From contig NZXU01000019.1 in NCBI GenBank assembly GCA_002698425.1, positions 1 to 9,263 on the forward strand: a stretch of 9,263 nucleotides of DNA. The letters run 5' to 3'. The position numbers were made by a program, and so were the translations under genes. Source of the DNA: Ahrensia sp. (GTDB lineage: Bacteria; Pseudomonadota; Alphaproteobacteria; Rhizobiales; Rhizobiaceae). Positions 1 to 5,433 of this stretch are shown one piece after another (positions within the stretch are counted from its first letter, which is position 1; each line of letters starts with the position of its first letter). The notes under the pieces were generated by a model. The model worked only from the letters and a program-made list of their open reading frames with translations, ran no database searches and was not told the DNA's origin.

Positions 1-12
1 CCCCGATCCGCA

Positions 13-1329
13 TCATGAGTTCCACTTTTTCATCGACTGACGAAGAGCATCAGACACTTCAAAGCCCCCTTCCCGGCCCTCTGGTGGTTGCTGGGTCTGA
101 GAAGACGCCTGGGCTGCGGCCTTGTCCGCCTCGAGTTTGGCGTTCAGCAGAGCCATGATCATCGGCCAGGCCGAGAATTTGCCTTCCCGCGTTTTGTCGG
201 TCAGGCTGCGCAGATAGCCGCCGGGACTGTTGATCTGATCGGCCCGCTGATAGATCGCAGCGAGCGTAATCGTCGCGTGCTTATCGCCGAGAACCTCGCA
301 GGCCTCGCGCCAGGCGCTTGGACTGATCCCCAGCATTACGCGACCGACCTCCGCGGCCGCCAAAAAGTCCCGCCAGTTTCGGATTTCCCCGTCTTTGGCC
401 AGATCGCGCCAACCTTTGCACGCATCCAGCACGATACCCAATGGCAACTCCCGCTTCGGCAAGCTCCGCAGGTTGTCATTTTCCTCGGCGGTGCCGCTCG
501 CTTCTTTCTCTTTTCGAGGGCCCTTTTCAGATTCATATATGGAGTCTGGGTTTGAATTCTGTATGTGGCGCTCAGAATGAGACTCATTGGCGCTCATATT
601 TGCTGATTTCGTGAACGATTCCAGCGCTTCATGAACTTCTGCCCAGAGCAATTCGAGGTCCTCGCAGATGTCCTCAAGGACCTGGCGTGGCGCTGTGCGG
701 GGAAGCCTGGACATGATTTCCTGATAGGTTCGCGTCATCAGGCCCCAATCGCCCGGTACGCCCTCATCGAGGCCAGCGTCGATCATCTTGACGATATCCC
801 GCCGCAAGAGGGTCAGGCGCTCTCTTACGGCCTTGTAGGCGCGTTTCTCGGCCTGGACGGCCTCTGCGAGCTCCGCGAACTCGTCGGCGCGGGCGACGAT
901 CGGCGAGAGATCGAAGCCATAGGCCTGTTCGACCTGACCGCCCCTGCCCTTGCGCGCGAACCGTTTGCCGTTTGGGCTGTCGCGGCGGATGATCAGCCCA
1001 CAGTCGACCAGGCGGGCCAGATGACGTCTAAGCGTCGCCGGCGACATGCCGTTGGCTCGAGCGGTCAGCTGCTCGTTGGAGGGCCATACGATCAGCTCGC
1101 CATCGGCCGTAAGCTCATTCTCCGGATGGAACGACAACAGCGCGTTGAGGATCGCCAATGCACGATCTGTGGCGCCAAGCGGCTCCTTGGCATCCCGGAT
1201 CGCGTGAAAGGTCTTCCACTTTTCGACCTTTGCGCCTTCCTGCATGGATTTCGCGGCAACTTGGCTTGCCATCAGGCCAAGCGTCATCGGCCGCCGCCCA
1301 AAGGGCGTCGTTGTGATATGCGTCTGCAT
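13..1329 (-). CDS. repC: RepC, replication initiator of a repABC plasmid
   Basis: Encodes a complete 438-residue protein, a normal length for RepC. In this family RepC is the only protein strictly needed for replication; it binds an origin inside its own gene and acts mainly in cis. The start MQTHITTTPFGRR is typical of RepC N-termini. A winged-helix DNA-binding region is visible at about residues 75-125 (SNEQLTARANGMSPATLRRH, then a basic GKRFARKGRGG stretch). A charged helical segment at about 145-240 is followed by a low-complexity linker at about 240-295 (rich in S, N, E and K) and a C-terminal domain at about 296-400. The start is supported by an AGGTG ribosome binding site seven bases upstream (1337-1341). 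It is the last gene of repABC and lies 193 bp after repB; that gap holds the ctRNA. Expression is probably limited by the ctRNA and by a leader hairpin over the ribosome binding site. The identification is secure. Confidence 0.97.
   Translation of the reverse strand: MQTHITTTPFGRRPMTLGLMASQVAAKSMQEGAKVEKWKTFHAIRDAKEPLGATDRALAILNALLSFHPENELTADGELIVWPSNEQLTARANGMSPATLRRHLARLVDCGLIIRRDSPNGKRFARKGRGGQVEQAYGFDLSPIVARADEFAELAEAVQAEKRAYKAVRERLTLLRRDIVKMIDAGLDEGVPGDWGLMTRTYQEIMSRLPRTAPRQVLEDICEDLELLWAEVHEALESFTKSANMSANESHSERHIQNSNPDSIYESEKGPRKEKEASGTAEENDNLRSLPKRELPLGIVLDACKGWRDLAKDGEIRNWRDFLAAAEVGRVMLGISPSAWREACEVLGDKHATITLAAIYQRADQINSPGGYLRSLTDKTREGKFSAWPMIMALLNAKLEADKAAAQASSQTQQPPEGREGGFEVSDALRQSMKKWNS
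525..615. other. candidate oriV inside repC
   Basis: This is a locally AT-richer stretch in a GC-rich gene and encodes the low-complexity linker of RepC. It contains a perfect dyad, AATGAG-A-CTCATT (576-588), flanked by a 9-bp direct repeat TGGCGCTCA (566-574 and 588-596), next to AT-rich runs such as CATATATGG (about 535-543) and TCATATTTGC. In the pTiR10 and p42d type replicons the origin maps inside repC, in an AT-rich segment with imperfect dyad symmetry, so position and composition fit. Assignment as oriV is inference from this parallel; the repeats themselves are seen directly. Confidence 0.45.
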
Positions 1330-1335
1330 TTTCTT

Positions 1336-1353
1336 TCACCTATCGCTAGGCAA
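1336..1353 (-). promoter_or_regulatory. hairpin covering the repC ribosome binding site
   Basis: On the mRNA strand the leader just before repC can fold as UUGCCUA-GCGA-UAGGUGA: five Watson-Crick pairs and two G-U pairs closed by a GCGA (GNRA) tetraloop. The 3' arm contains AGGUG (1337-1341), the repC ribosome binding site, so the fold would block initiation. Known models of repABC control have ctRNA binding favour a leader structure that hides the repC ribosome binding site. Folding is inferred from complementarity by eye. Confidence 0.55.
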
Positions 1354-1365
1354 TAGAAAACTGCT

Positions 1366-1397
1366 CGCCGAAAAGGCGCTCACGGCTCAAAAGAGCC
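1366..1397 (-). promoter_or_regulatory. repC leader stem-loops
   Basis: Two small inverted repeats lie in the untranslated repC leader. CGCC/GGCG (arms 1366-1369 and 1375-1378) and GGCTC/GAGCC (arms 1384-1388 and 1393-1397, loop of four) each have a U-rich loop when read in the mRNA direction. They sit between the ctRNA target and the repC ribosome binding site, where the alternative leader structures of repABC plasmids form. The first is followed on the mRNA strand by AGCAGTTTTC, so it could act as a weak attenuator. Function is inferred. Confidence 0.4.
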
Positions 1398-1426
1398 TTG
1401 ACTGTGATTCTCGGAAGTGCGATTCT
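1398..1426 (+). promoter_or_regulatory. promoter of the antisense ctRNA
   Basis: The -35 box is TTGACT (1398-1403, five of six matches to TTGACA). After a 17-bp spacer the -10 box is GATTCT (1421-1426), weak on its own but preceded by TGC (1418-1420), an extended -10 element. Transcription would start near 1432-1434, directed away from repC toward repB, and would end at the hairpin with its T-run about 50 bases later. The fit of promoter, start and terminator supports the call. Confidence 0.6.
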
Positions 1427-1432
1427 CTAGCT

Positions 1433-1484
1433 GCTGAGACTAAAGAAGGGGCTTCCGGAAGCGATTTCGGTGGCCTTTTTCTTT
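1433..1484 (+). ncRNA. antisense ctRNA (inc-alpha), inhibitor of repC
   Basis: A short RNA of about 50 bases is predicted on the strand opposite to repABC, in the repB-repC gap where every well-studied repABC plasmid encodes its counter-transcribed RNA. It has an upstream sigma-70-like promoter (1398-1426), a short unpaired 5' part (CTGCTGAGACTAA) and a long terminator stem-loop. In the family this RNA pairs with the repABC mRNA leader, lowers repC expression and acts as an incompatibility determinant. The 5' end is estimated from promoter spacing and the 3' end from the T-run. No protein is encoded. Confidence 0.7.
1445..1484 (+). terminator. intrinsic terminator and effector stem-loop of the ctRNA
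   Basis: The stem pairs 1445-1453 with 1472-1480 and 1455-1460 with 1465-1470, with one U-U mismatch (1454/1471), several G-U pairs and a GCGA tetraloop (1461-1464). The 3' arm ends in TTTTT and is followed by CTTT (1481-1484). A strong hairpin with a T-rich tail is the form of a rho-independent terminator, and in ctRNAs of this class the same stem-loop is the part that contacts the target. Confidence 0.7.
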
Positions 1485-1522
1485 GCCAATTTTACGTATG
1501 GCCGAAGGTTTCGGCCGTTGAT

Positions 1523-2527
1523 TCAGTCGCCGCCCTCCTCTCTGCTAGATTGAAATTGCCGAAAAAGGTCGTCGAGCTGCGCGGAAACGTATCGCGCAAA
1601 CTCCGGAACGACCTTGTCTTCGAAAGTGAGCGTCGTTCGGCCGTTGCGGTCCTCTATCTTGGCCGCACGCTTTCCCGTCGGGGTCTTCCAGATATTCGAG
1701 CTTGCGGCCTTTTTGCTCGCCTTCCTGGGCTCAACGGCGCGCAGAACAGCCTGAAATCGCGTGTCGCTGTTCGCGCCGGCTAGCTTCTCATCGCTGAAGA
1801 CCTTCTCTGCCTCGAAGGAGTCGCCGGCATGCTCAAGCCCATCCGCCAGCTTGAGCCAGCGGGCACGACCGGCCTTTGGTGCTGGTCCGATGCGCTTAAC
1901 GAGATGTTCCGGAACGCGGCGTGCAACTGCTATGTATCTGCTAACGTCAGCCTTGTCCGAACACAGCGCCGAGACAATTGTCGACCGGTCGCAGCCGGAG
2001 TCTTCCAGATTTTTCGCAAAGAAGGCCTTCTCAATGAATGAGAGATCCTCGCGATCGAGGTTCTCCCGGCCCTGTGCGACGATCAGTTCCTGGTCTGTGA
2101 GCTTTCTGATTATGGCGCGGACCGGCCGGTTGAGCATCTTCGCAGCTTTGAGCCTACGGCGACCGTATGCAATCTGGAACCGCCCTTGCCCCGCCGGACT
2201 TGGACGAACGAGAATTGGGACCTGCTGGCCATTGTCGGATATGGACTGCACGAGCTCGTCAAAGGCCGGATCAACATCAGTCGGGATGCGATCTGCTATA
2301 GGAGACTGCTCGATCGTATCGGGTTCGATTTCAACGACAACATCGCCTTTCTCGAGCTGCTCCTGCAGCCGGGTCGCCAGCTTGGCGCCATCGGTCATCT
2401 GTTTCAGGGAAGTTCCCATCGCCGAAATAGCGCCGGTGCGTACGCGCTCCGACGGCTTCTCGCTTTCGCCAGCAGCCGGCTCCGGCTTCTTGAGATAGAG
2501 GGCGTTTATTGCGTCTTTGCGGCTCAT
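1523..2527 (-). CDS. repB: RepB, ParB-family centromere-binding partition protein
   Basis: Encodes 334 residues from the start MSRKDAINALYLKKP, the usual opening of RepB proteins. An AGGTG ribosome binding site lies seven bases upstream (2535-2539), matching the repC arrangement. A frame-open extension upstream to 2590 would run through parS and is unlikely to be translated. The ParB core is at about residues 75-200: QQVPILVRP near 101-109, the CTP-binding GRRR motif at 122-125 (AYGRRRLKAAK) and ENLDRED at 155-161, followed by the helix-turn-helix region at about 162-205. The C-terminal 50 residues probably dimerise. RepB binds parS, loads and spreads as a CTP-dependent clamp, stimulates the RepA ATPase and helps RepA repress the repA promoter. 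It is cotranscribed with repA and repC. Identification is firm. Confidence 0.96.
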   Translation of the reverse strand: MSRKDAINALYLKKPEPAAGESEKPSERVRTGAISAMGTSLKQMTDGAKLATRLQEQLEKGDVVVEIEPDTIEQSPIADRIPTDVDPAFDELVQSISDNGQQVPILVRPSPAGQGRFQIAYGRRRLKAAKMLNRPVRAIIRKLTDQELIVAQGRENLDREDLSFIEKAFFAKNLEDSGCDRSTIVSALCSDKADVSRYIAVARRVPEHLVKRIGPAPKAGRARWLKLADGLEHAGDSFEAEKVFSDEKLAGANSDTRFQAVLRAVEPRKASKKAASSNIWKTPTGKRAAKIEDRNGRTTLTFEDKVVPEFARYVSAQLDDLFRQFQSSREEGGD

Positions 2528-2570
2528 GACTGCACACCTGAGTTTGGCCATCCGCTTCGGGGCAGGGGGC

Positions 2571-2590
2571 TTGTTGGGAGCTCCCAACAA
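2571..2590. repeat. parS: parS site 1 (RepB binding palindrome)
   Basis: A perfect 20-bp palindrome, TTGTTGGGAGCTCCCAACAA, lies in the repA-repB gap. Its inner 16 bp fits the GTTnnnnGCnnnnAAC consensus known for repABC centromeres such as that of pTiR10. It is the longest and most symmetrical of the three copies and the closest to repB. Confidence 0.88.
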
Positions 2591-2630
2591 AACTGCTTTG
2601 AGGCAATTGCTCTGTCTGCACGGCGGAGCT

Positions 2631-2646
2631 GTTGGGAGCTCCCAAA
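2631..2646. repeat. parS: parS site 2
   Basis: GTTGGGAGCTCCCAAA, a second copy of the RepB palindrome. The inner 14 bp TTGGGAGCTCCCAA is perfect, and the last base breaks the outer C-G match. Its centre lies 58 bp from that of site 1. It may bind RepB a little less well than the fully symmetrical copies (inference). Confidence 0.85.
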
Positions 2647-2685
2647 AGCCACGACAATAGGCTCACGTCGAGGGAAACGTCGCGT

Positions 2686-2701
2686 GTTGGGAGCTCCCAA
2701 C
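2686..2701. repeat. parS: parS site 3
   Basis: GTTGGGAGCTCCCAAC, a third copy and a perfect 16-bp palindrome matching GTTnnnnGCnnnnAAC. It lies 31 bp past the repA stop codon; its centre is 55 bp from that of site 2. The remaining repA-repB sequence shows no gene. Confidence 0.87.
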
Positions 2702-2732
2702 GCACTCGCTTCAAAGAGGCCACCTGCGTTCG

Positions 2733-3944
2733 TCATGATCGCCCCCATGCTGCGCGCATCAGCTCTTCGATCTCACCGTTCACCGCGCTCAGGGACTCCA
2801 TTGCACGATCGTATGTGCTTCTCGTGAGGTTGCCGGGCCCGATCTCGTATAGCGTCTGTTTCGTCAGGCCAGCGTCGGAAATCGCGGCTGACTTGACCAT
2901 TGGGTTGGTGAGAACATGGTCATCAAAAAGATTGCGGAGCAACGCAACCACTTTGGTTTGCGGAGCGTCTTGCGGCTCGTAGCGCGTCAGCAGGTATCGG
3001 ACGAAGTCGAACTTGAGCTGTCCGCCAGCGTCACGAACCACACCGAGCAAGTCACGGGTCATCAGAAGGAACTGGCTCATCGACGACACGTCCAGCATTT
3101 GCGGGTGAACCGTGACAATCATCGACGTAGCAGCACATAAGCCGCTGAGCGTCAGAAACCCGAGCTGGGGAGGGCAATCGATTACGACGACATCGTAGTC
3201 ATCAGCGACGTCGTCGAGGGCACTTGCGATCCGCGCGAAGAAGATCGCCCCGCCGTCGGACGCAGTTCCGTCAGCGAGGGCTTTCGGCGTCGTATGTTCG
3301 AACTCCATGAGCTCGAGATTGCCAGGGACAAGATCGAGACCGTCGAAGTACGTGTTGCGTATCACATCACCAAGTGGCCGACGGTCTTCGTCATATCGAA
3401 TCGCCGCGTAGAGCGTCTCGTTATGGCCGACGTTCAATTCGGGAAGAACACCCAACAGCGCAGACAGGCTCGCTTGAGGATCAAGATCAACAGCGAGCAC
3501 GCGATAGCCCTGAAGCGCCAGATACTGTGCGAGGTGCGCAGAGGTGGTAGTCTTGCCTGAGCCGCCCTTGAAATTGGTAACAGCGAGTACTTGGAGATGC
3601 TCGTTCTCCCGCCTCTGCGGAACGAACTCGATCGCCTCGCGCCCACGGGCGCTTCGCGCGAACATCCGCCGTATCTCGTTTATGTCGGAGAGCGAGTATA
3701 AGCGTCGTCCGTTTGTCGTTGTCTCTGGTTGTGGGCCTTCACCCGCCAACGACATTTTTCGCAGGGTCGAATCCGAGACACCGATCAATTTCGCCGCTTC
3801 GCCTGAAGTGAATTTTCGAAGCGCCTTGCTTGCCGCGGGAGGGAAAAGGGCTTCGCTGATGCTGTGCAACTGCGAGCCGAGGAGTTCAGCGTGGGCGCCG
3901 ATTACATCGTCGACATCAGGAAGTTCTGATCTGTTAATCTGCAT
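2733..3944 (-). CDS. repA: RepA, ParA-family partition ATPase and autorepressor
   Basis: Encodes 403 residues from MQINRSELPDVDD, close to the usual RepA length of about 400. A MerR-like helix-turn-helix lies at about residues 45-95 (FTSGEAAKLIGVSDSTLRK, then NGRRLYSLSDI), the DNA-binding part that lets RepA repress its own promoter. The deviant Walker A motif KGGSGKTT is at 126-133, DLDPQ (switch I, Walker A') at 153-157 and the Walker B VVVIDCPP at 252-259. RepA forms ATP-dependent gradients on the nucleoid that move RepB-parS complexes. The frame stays open to an earlier ATG at 4010, which would add 22 residues (MITEIRPICEI...); neither ATG has a clear ribosome binding site, and 3944 is preferred on family length. 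First gene of repABC; the start is less certain than the identity. Confidence 0.95.
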   Translation of the reverse strand: MQINRSELPDVDDVIGAHAELLGSQLHSISEALFPPAASKALRKFTSGEAAKLIGVSDSTLRKMSLAGEGPQPETTTNGRRLYSLSDINEIRRMFARSARGREAIEFVPQRRENEHLQVLAVTNFKGGSGKTTTSAHLAQYLALQGYRVLAVDLDPQASLSALLGVLPELNVGHNETLYAAIRYDEDRRPLGDVIRNTYFDGLDLVPGNLELMEFEHTTPKALADGTASDGGAIFFARIASALDDVADDYDVVVIDCPPQLGFLTLSGLCAATSMIVTVHPQMLDVSSMSQFLLMTRDLLGVVRDAGGQLKFDFVRYLLTRYEPQDAPQTKVVALLRNLFDDHVLTNPMVKSAAISDAGLTKQTLYEIGPGNLTRSTYDRAMESLSAVNGEIEELMRAAWGRS

Positions 3945-3947
3945 CGG

Positions 3948-3959
3948 AGCGTTCACGCT
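3948..3959. promoter_or_regulatory. small dyad before repA
   Basis: AGCGT-TC-ACGCT, arms of five with a 2-bp centre, four bases upstream of the preferred repA ATG. It replaces the place where a ribosome binding site would be expected. It could be a protein site or a short leader hairpin, but its length is compatible with chance. Confidence 0.25.
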
Positions 3960-4114
3960 AATCTCTTCAATCACGGTTATTTCGCAGATCGGGCGAATTT
4001 CCGTGATCATACCCAGGAAGCGTGGCCCAGCAAGATTATTTTGGTTAACGAGCCCTTAACACGAGTCGGCTCCAAATCCGAAAGTCGCTGCCAAGACGGC
4101 TATTTTCCTGTTAT

Positions 4115-4143
4115 ATTTCAGACTGTTATAGCATAACGGTCAA
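4115..4143 (-). promoter_or_regulatory. candidate repABC promoter
   Basis: On the minus strand TTGACC (4143 down to 4138, five of six matches to the -35 consensus) is followed after 17 bp by TGAAAT (4120 down to 4115, four of six matches to the -10 consensus). The site is embedded in the AT-rich CTGTTATA repeats, which on this strand supply two further -10-like TATAAC boxes (4130-4125 and 4115-4110). It would give a leader of about 160 bases before the repA ATG. Several promoters are common in front of repA, so this need not be the only one. Confidence 0.4.
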
Positions 4144-4162
4144 AAGCGTCGCCAGATTCTTT

Positions 4163-4182
4163 CCCCGGCATATTTGCCGGGG
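4163..4182. repeat. 18-20 bp dyad, copy 1, possible regulator box
   Basis: CCCCGGCATATTTGCCGGGG: 8-bp perfect arms with a 4-bp centre. It shares the pattern CCCGGCAnnnnTGCCGGG with a second copy at 4321-4338. Two conserved arms with a variable centre suggest a dimeric regulator site rather than a simple hairpin. It lies just upstream of the candidate repABC promoter. Size and position recall the 18-bp tra box of Ti plasmids, but the outer bases differ. There is no T-run to make it a terminator. Confidence 0.5.
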
Positions 4183-4252
4183 CCCATCGATAGATCTTCC
4201 GATCGGCAAACTTCGACAAGCCGAAATCCGCAGAATTCAGCCAAATCCGACC

Positions 4253-4272
4253 CGACTCAGCAAAGTGAGTCG
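4253..4272. repeat. CGACTCA/TGAGTCG dyad
   Basis: Perfect 7-bp arms (4253-4259 and 4266-4272) around GCAAAG. A related shorter dyad, ACTCA-CCTT-TGAGT, occurs at 4373-4386, and the related half-site CGAGTC occurs at 4062-4067 and 4421-4426. It may be the site of a second regulator of this junction. No family is recognised from the motif. Confidence 0.35.
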
Positions 4273-4320
4273 CGCGAAAGCCCCTGCCAGGAGGGAATGC
4301 CGGTCCAATCTGAGGTCTAC

Positions 4321-4338
4321 CCCGGCAGAACTGCCGGG
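4321..4338. repeat. 18-bp dyad, copy 2, possible regulator box
   Basis: CCCGGCAGAACTGCCGGG: 8-bp arms with a 2-bp centre (AA). It is the same CCCGGCAnnnnTGCCGGG pattern as at 4163-4182, here about 124 bp before the trbB start. Its inner GCAGAACTGC differs at one position from the GCAGATCTGC core of the Agrobacterium tra box, so a LuxR-type activator is a fair guess, though unproven. Confidence 0.5.
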
Positions 4339-4356
4339 ATGACCGATTCCGCCTCA

Positions 4357-4372
4357 TGCGGCAAAAGCCGCA
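4357..4372. other. GC-rich hairpin upstream of trbB
   Basis: TGCGGC-AAAA-GCCGCA, perfect 6-bp arms with a loop of four. No T-run follows on the plus strand, so it is not a normal intrinsic terminator for that strand; read on the minus strand the loop is TTTT. It may be an mRNA leader element or a protein site. Role unknown. Confidence 0.35.
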
Positions 4373-4431
4373 ACTCACCTTTGAGTAGCAGCGGCGGATG
4401 TAATGCAAACGAAGTTTGGTCGAGTCAGTAA

Positions 4432-4446
4432 GGTGCAGGTTGCACC
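4432..4446 (+). promoter_or_regulatory. leader dyad just before trbB
   Basis: GGTGCA-GGT-TGCACC, perfect 6-bp arms with a 3-bp loop, ending 15 bases before the trbB ATG. It occupies the zone where a leader hairpin or an operator could affect trbB initiation. The ribosome binding site after it is weak (GAGACGAG at 4447-4454). Confidence 0.35.
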
Positions 4447-4461
4447 GAGACGAGAAACGCA

Positions 4462-5433
4462 ATGACTGCGTCGTCCTCTCGGTCACGGCTGATCCGCAAG
4501 CTGCGCGATGCGCTTGGTGAGACCATCTGCGCTGCGCTCGAAGATGTCAATGTCGTCGAGGTGATGCTCAACCCGGACGGCCGGCTCTTCGTCGAACGAC
4601 TGGGGGAGGGGATCGAGCGCATCGGAGAGCTCAGGCCAGGTGCTGCCGAGATCATCATTGGCAGCGTCGCCCATGCCCTACAAACGGAGGTCGATGAGGA
4701 CCAGCCGATCATCTCCGGTGAGTTGCCGATCGATGGTCACCGCTTCGAGGGACTCTTGCCGCCGGTCGTTAGCGCACCGAGCTTTACGATCCGCCGACGC
4801 GCCTCGCGCCTGATCCCGCTGTCGGACTATGTGTCGGGCGGCGTCATGACCAAGCTGCAGGCCAGCCTGATCCGTCACGCAGTCCATGATCGGCTGAACA
4901 TTGTTGTCTCGGGTGGCACAGGGTCGGGCAAGACGACCTTGGCCAATGCGGTCATCGCCGAGATCGTCAGCGAAACACCCGCACACCGCCTGCTCATTCT
5001 GGAAGACACGGCTGAGATCCAGTGCGCCGCGGAGAACGCGGTTTGCCTGCACACGACCGACACGGTCGACATGGGCCGGCTGCTCAAGAGCACCATGCGT
5101 CTTCGACCGGATCGGATCATCGTCGGCGAAGTCCGGGACGGGGCCGCACTGACGCTCCTGAAAGCCTGGAATACCGGTCACCCCGGAGGCATCACGACGA
5201 TCCACGCGAACAACGCGCATTCCGCACTCAGACGCCTCGAGCAGCTCACTGCAGAGGCAAGCCAGCAGCCGATGCGCGAGGTCATCGCGGAAGCGGTCGA
5301 TCTCATCATCTCCATCGAACGCACCGCCACAGGTCGCCGTGTCCGCGATGTGATGCGGCTCAAGGGCTTCGACGGGACCCGCTACGAAACCGAACATCAC
5401 GCACAGATCGATGAGGACAGCCATGCCGCATAA
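4462..5433 (+). CDS. trbB: TrbB, VirB11-like traffic ATPase of the conjugative T4SS
   Basis: Encodes 323 residues, a full-length TrbB. It is a hexameric ATPase of the VirB11/GspE superfamily on the inner face of the cytoplasmic membrane that powers pilus assembly and substrate transfer. The N-terminal domain covers about residues 1-130. Walker A GGTGSGKT is at 151-158, the Asp box [10 protein letters not shown] at about 178-187, Walker [11 protein letters not shown] at about 218-227 and the His box [12 protein letters not shown] from residue 240, with H248. No start lies further upstream: an in-frame stop sits at 4429-4431 and no ATG, GTG or TTG intervenes. The ribosome binding site is weak. 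First gene of the trb operon; its end overlaps trbC. In Ti plasmids traI would precede it, but none is seen here. Confidence 0.96.
   Translation: MTASSSRSRLIRKLRDALGETICAALEDVNVVEVMLNPDGRLFVERLGEGIERIGELRPGAAEIIIGSVAHALQTEVDEDQPIISGELPIDGHRFEGLLPPVVSAPSFTIRRRASRLIPLSDYVSGGVMTKLQASLIRHAVHDRLNIVVSGGTGSGKTTLANAVIAEIVSETPAHRLLILEDTAEIQCAAENAVCLHTTDTVDMGRLLKSTMRLRPDRIIVGEVRDGAALTLLKAWNTGHPGGITTIHANNAHSALRRLEQLTAEASQQPMREVIAEAVDLIISIERTATGRRVRDVMRLKGFDGTRYETEHHAQIDEDSHAA

Larger units (their letters stand above)
3945..4461. promoter_or_regulatory. divergent control region between repABC and trb
   Basis: About 517 bp without a convincing gene separates the divergent repA and trbB starts. It is less GC-rich near repA (4030-4140) and unusually dense in inverted and direct repeats, some listed separately. 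Other elements are GTTAA/TTAAC (4044-4048 and 4056-4060), a direct repeat CTGTTATA (4108-4115 and 4123-4130), CCAAATCCGA at 4072-4081 and 4241-4250 with a further AAATCCG at 4224-4230, and ACTCA-CCTT-TGAGT (4373-4386). In Ti plasmids the equivalent junction holds the autoregulated repABC promoters and the tra boxes activating both operons. No LuxI-type gene lies here. Confidence 0.7.

Noticed and set aside
88..1356. Plus-strand open frames opposite repC (155 and 241 codons)
   Set aside because: They are antisense shadows of a clearly identified repC, without recognisable domains.
2571..2701. Spaced repeats read as a small CRISPR array
   Set aside because: The repeats are 14-20 bp perfect palindromes with unequal spacers of about 40 bp, there are no cas genes, and they sit exactly where repABC parS sites lie.
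2524..2748. Minus-strand open frames across the repA-repB gap, including the 21-codon upstream extension of repB
   Set aside because: They read through the three parS palindromes; the AGGTG site at 2535-2539 and the family N-terminus fix repB at 2527.
4357..4372. TGCGGC-AAAA-GCCGCA read as an intrinsic terminator
   Set aside because: The stem is good but no T-run follows on either strand, and no transcript is known to need ending here.
4174..4431. Plus-strand open frame of 85 codons in the junction
   Set aside because: Its Ser/Pro-rich composition resembles random translation, it begins inside the 4163-4182 dyad, and no clear ribosome binding site or family was recognised.
4118..4486. Minus-strand open frame of 122 codons in the repA-trbB junction
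   Set aside because: It overlaps the trbB start, crosses most of the dyads, is rich in Arg and Ser as shadow frames of GC-rich DNA are, has no recognised domain and would be translated through regulatory sequence.
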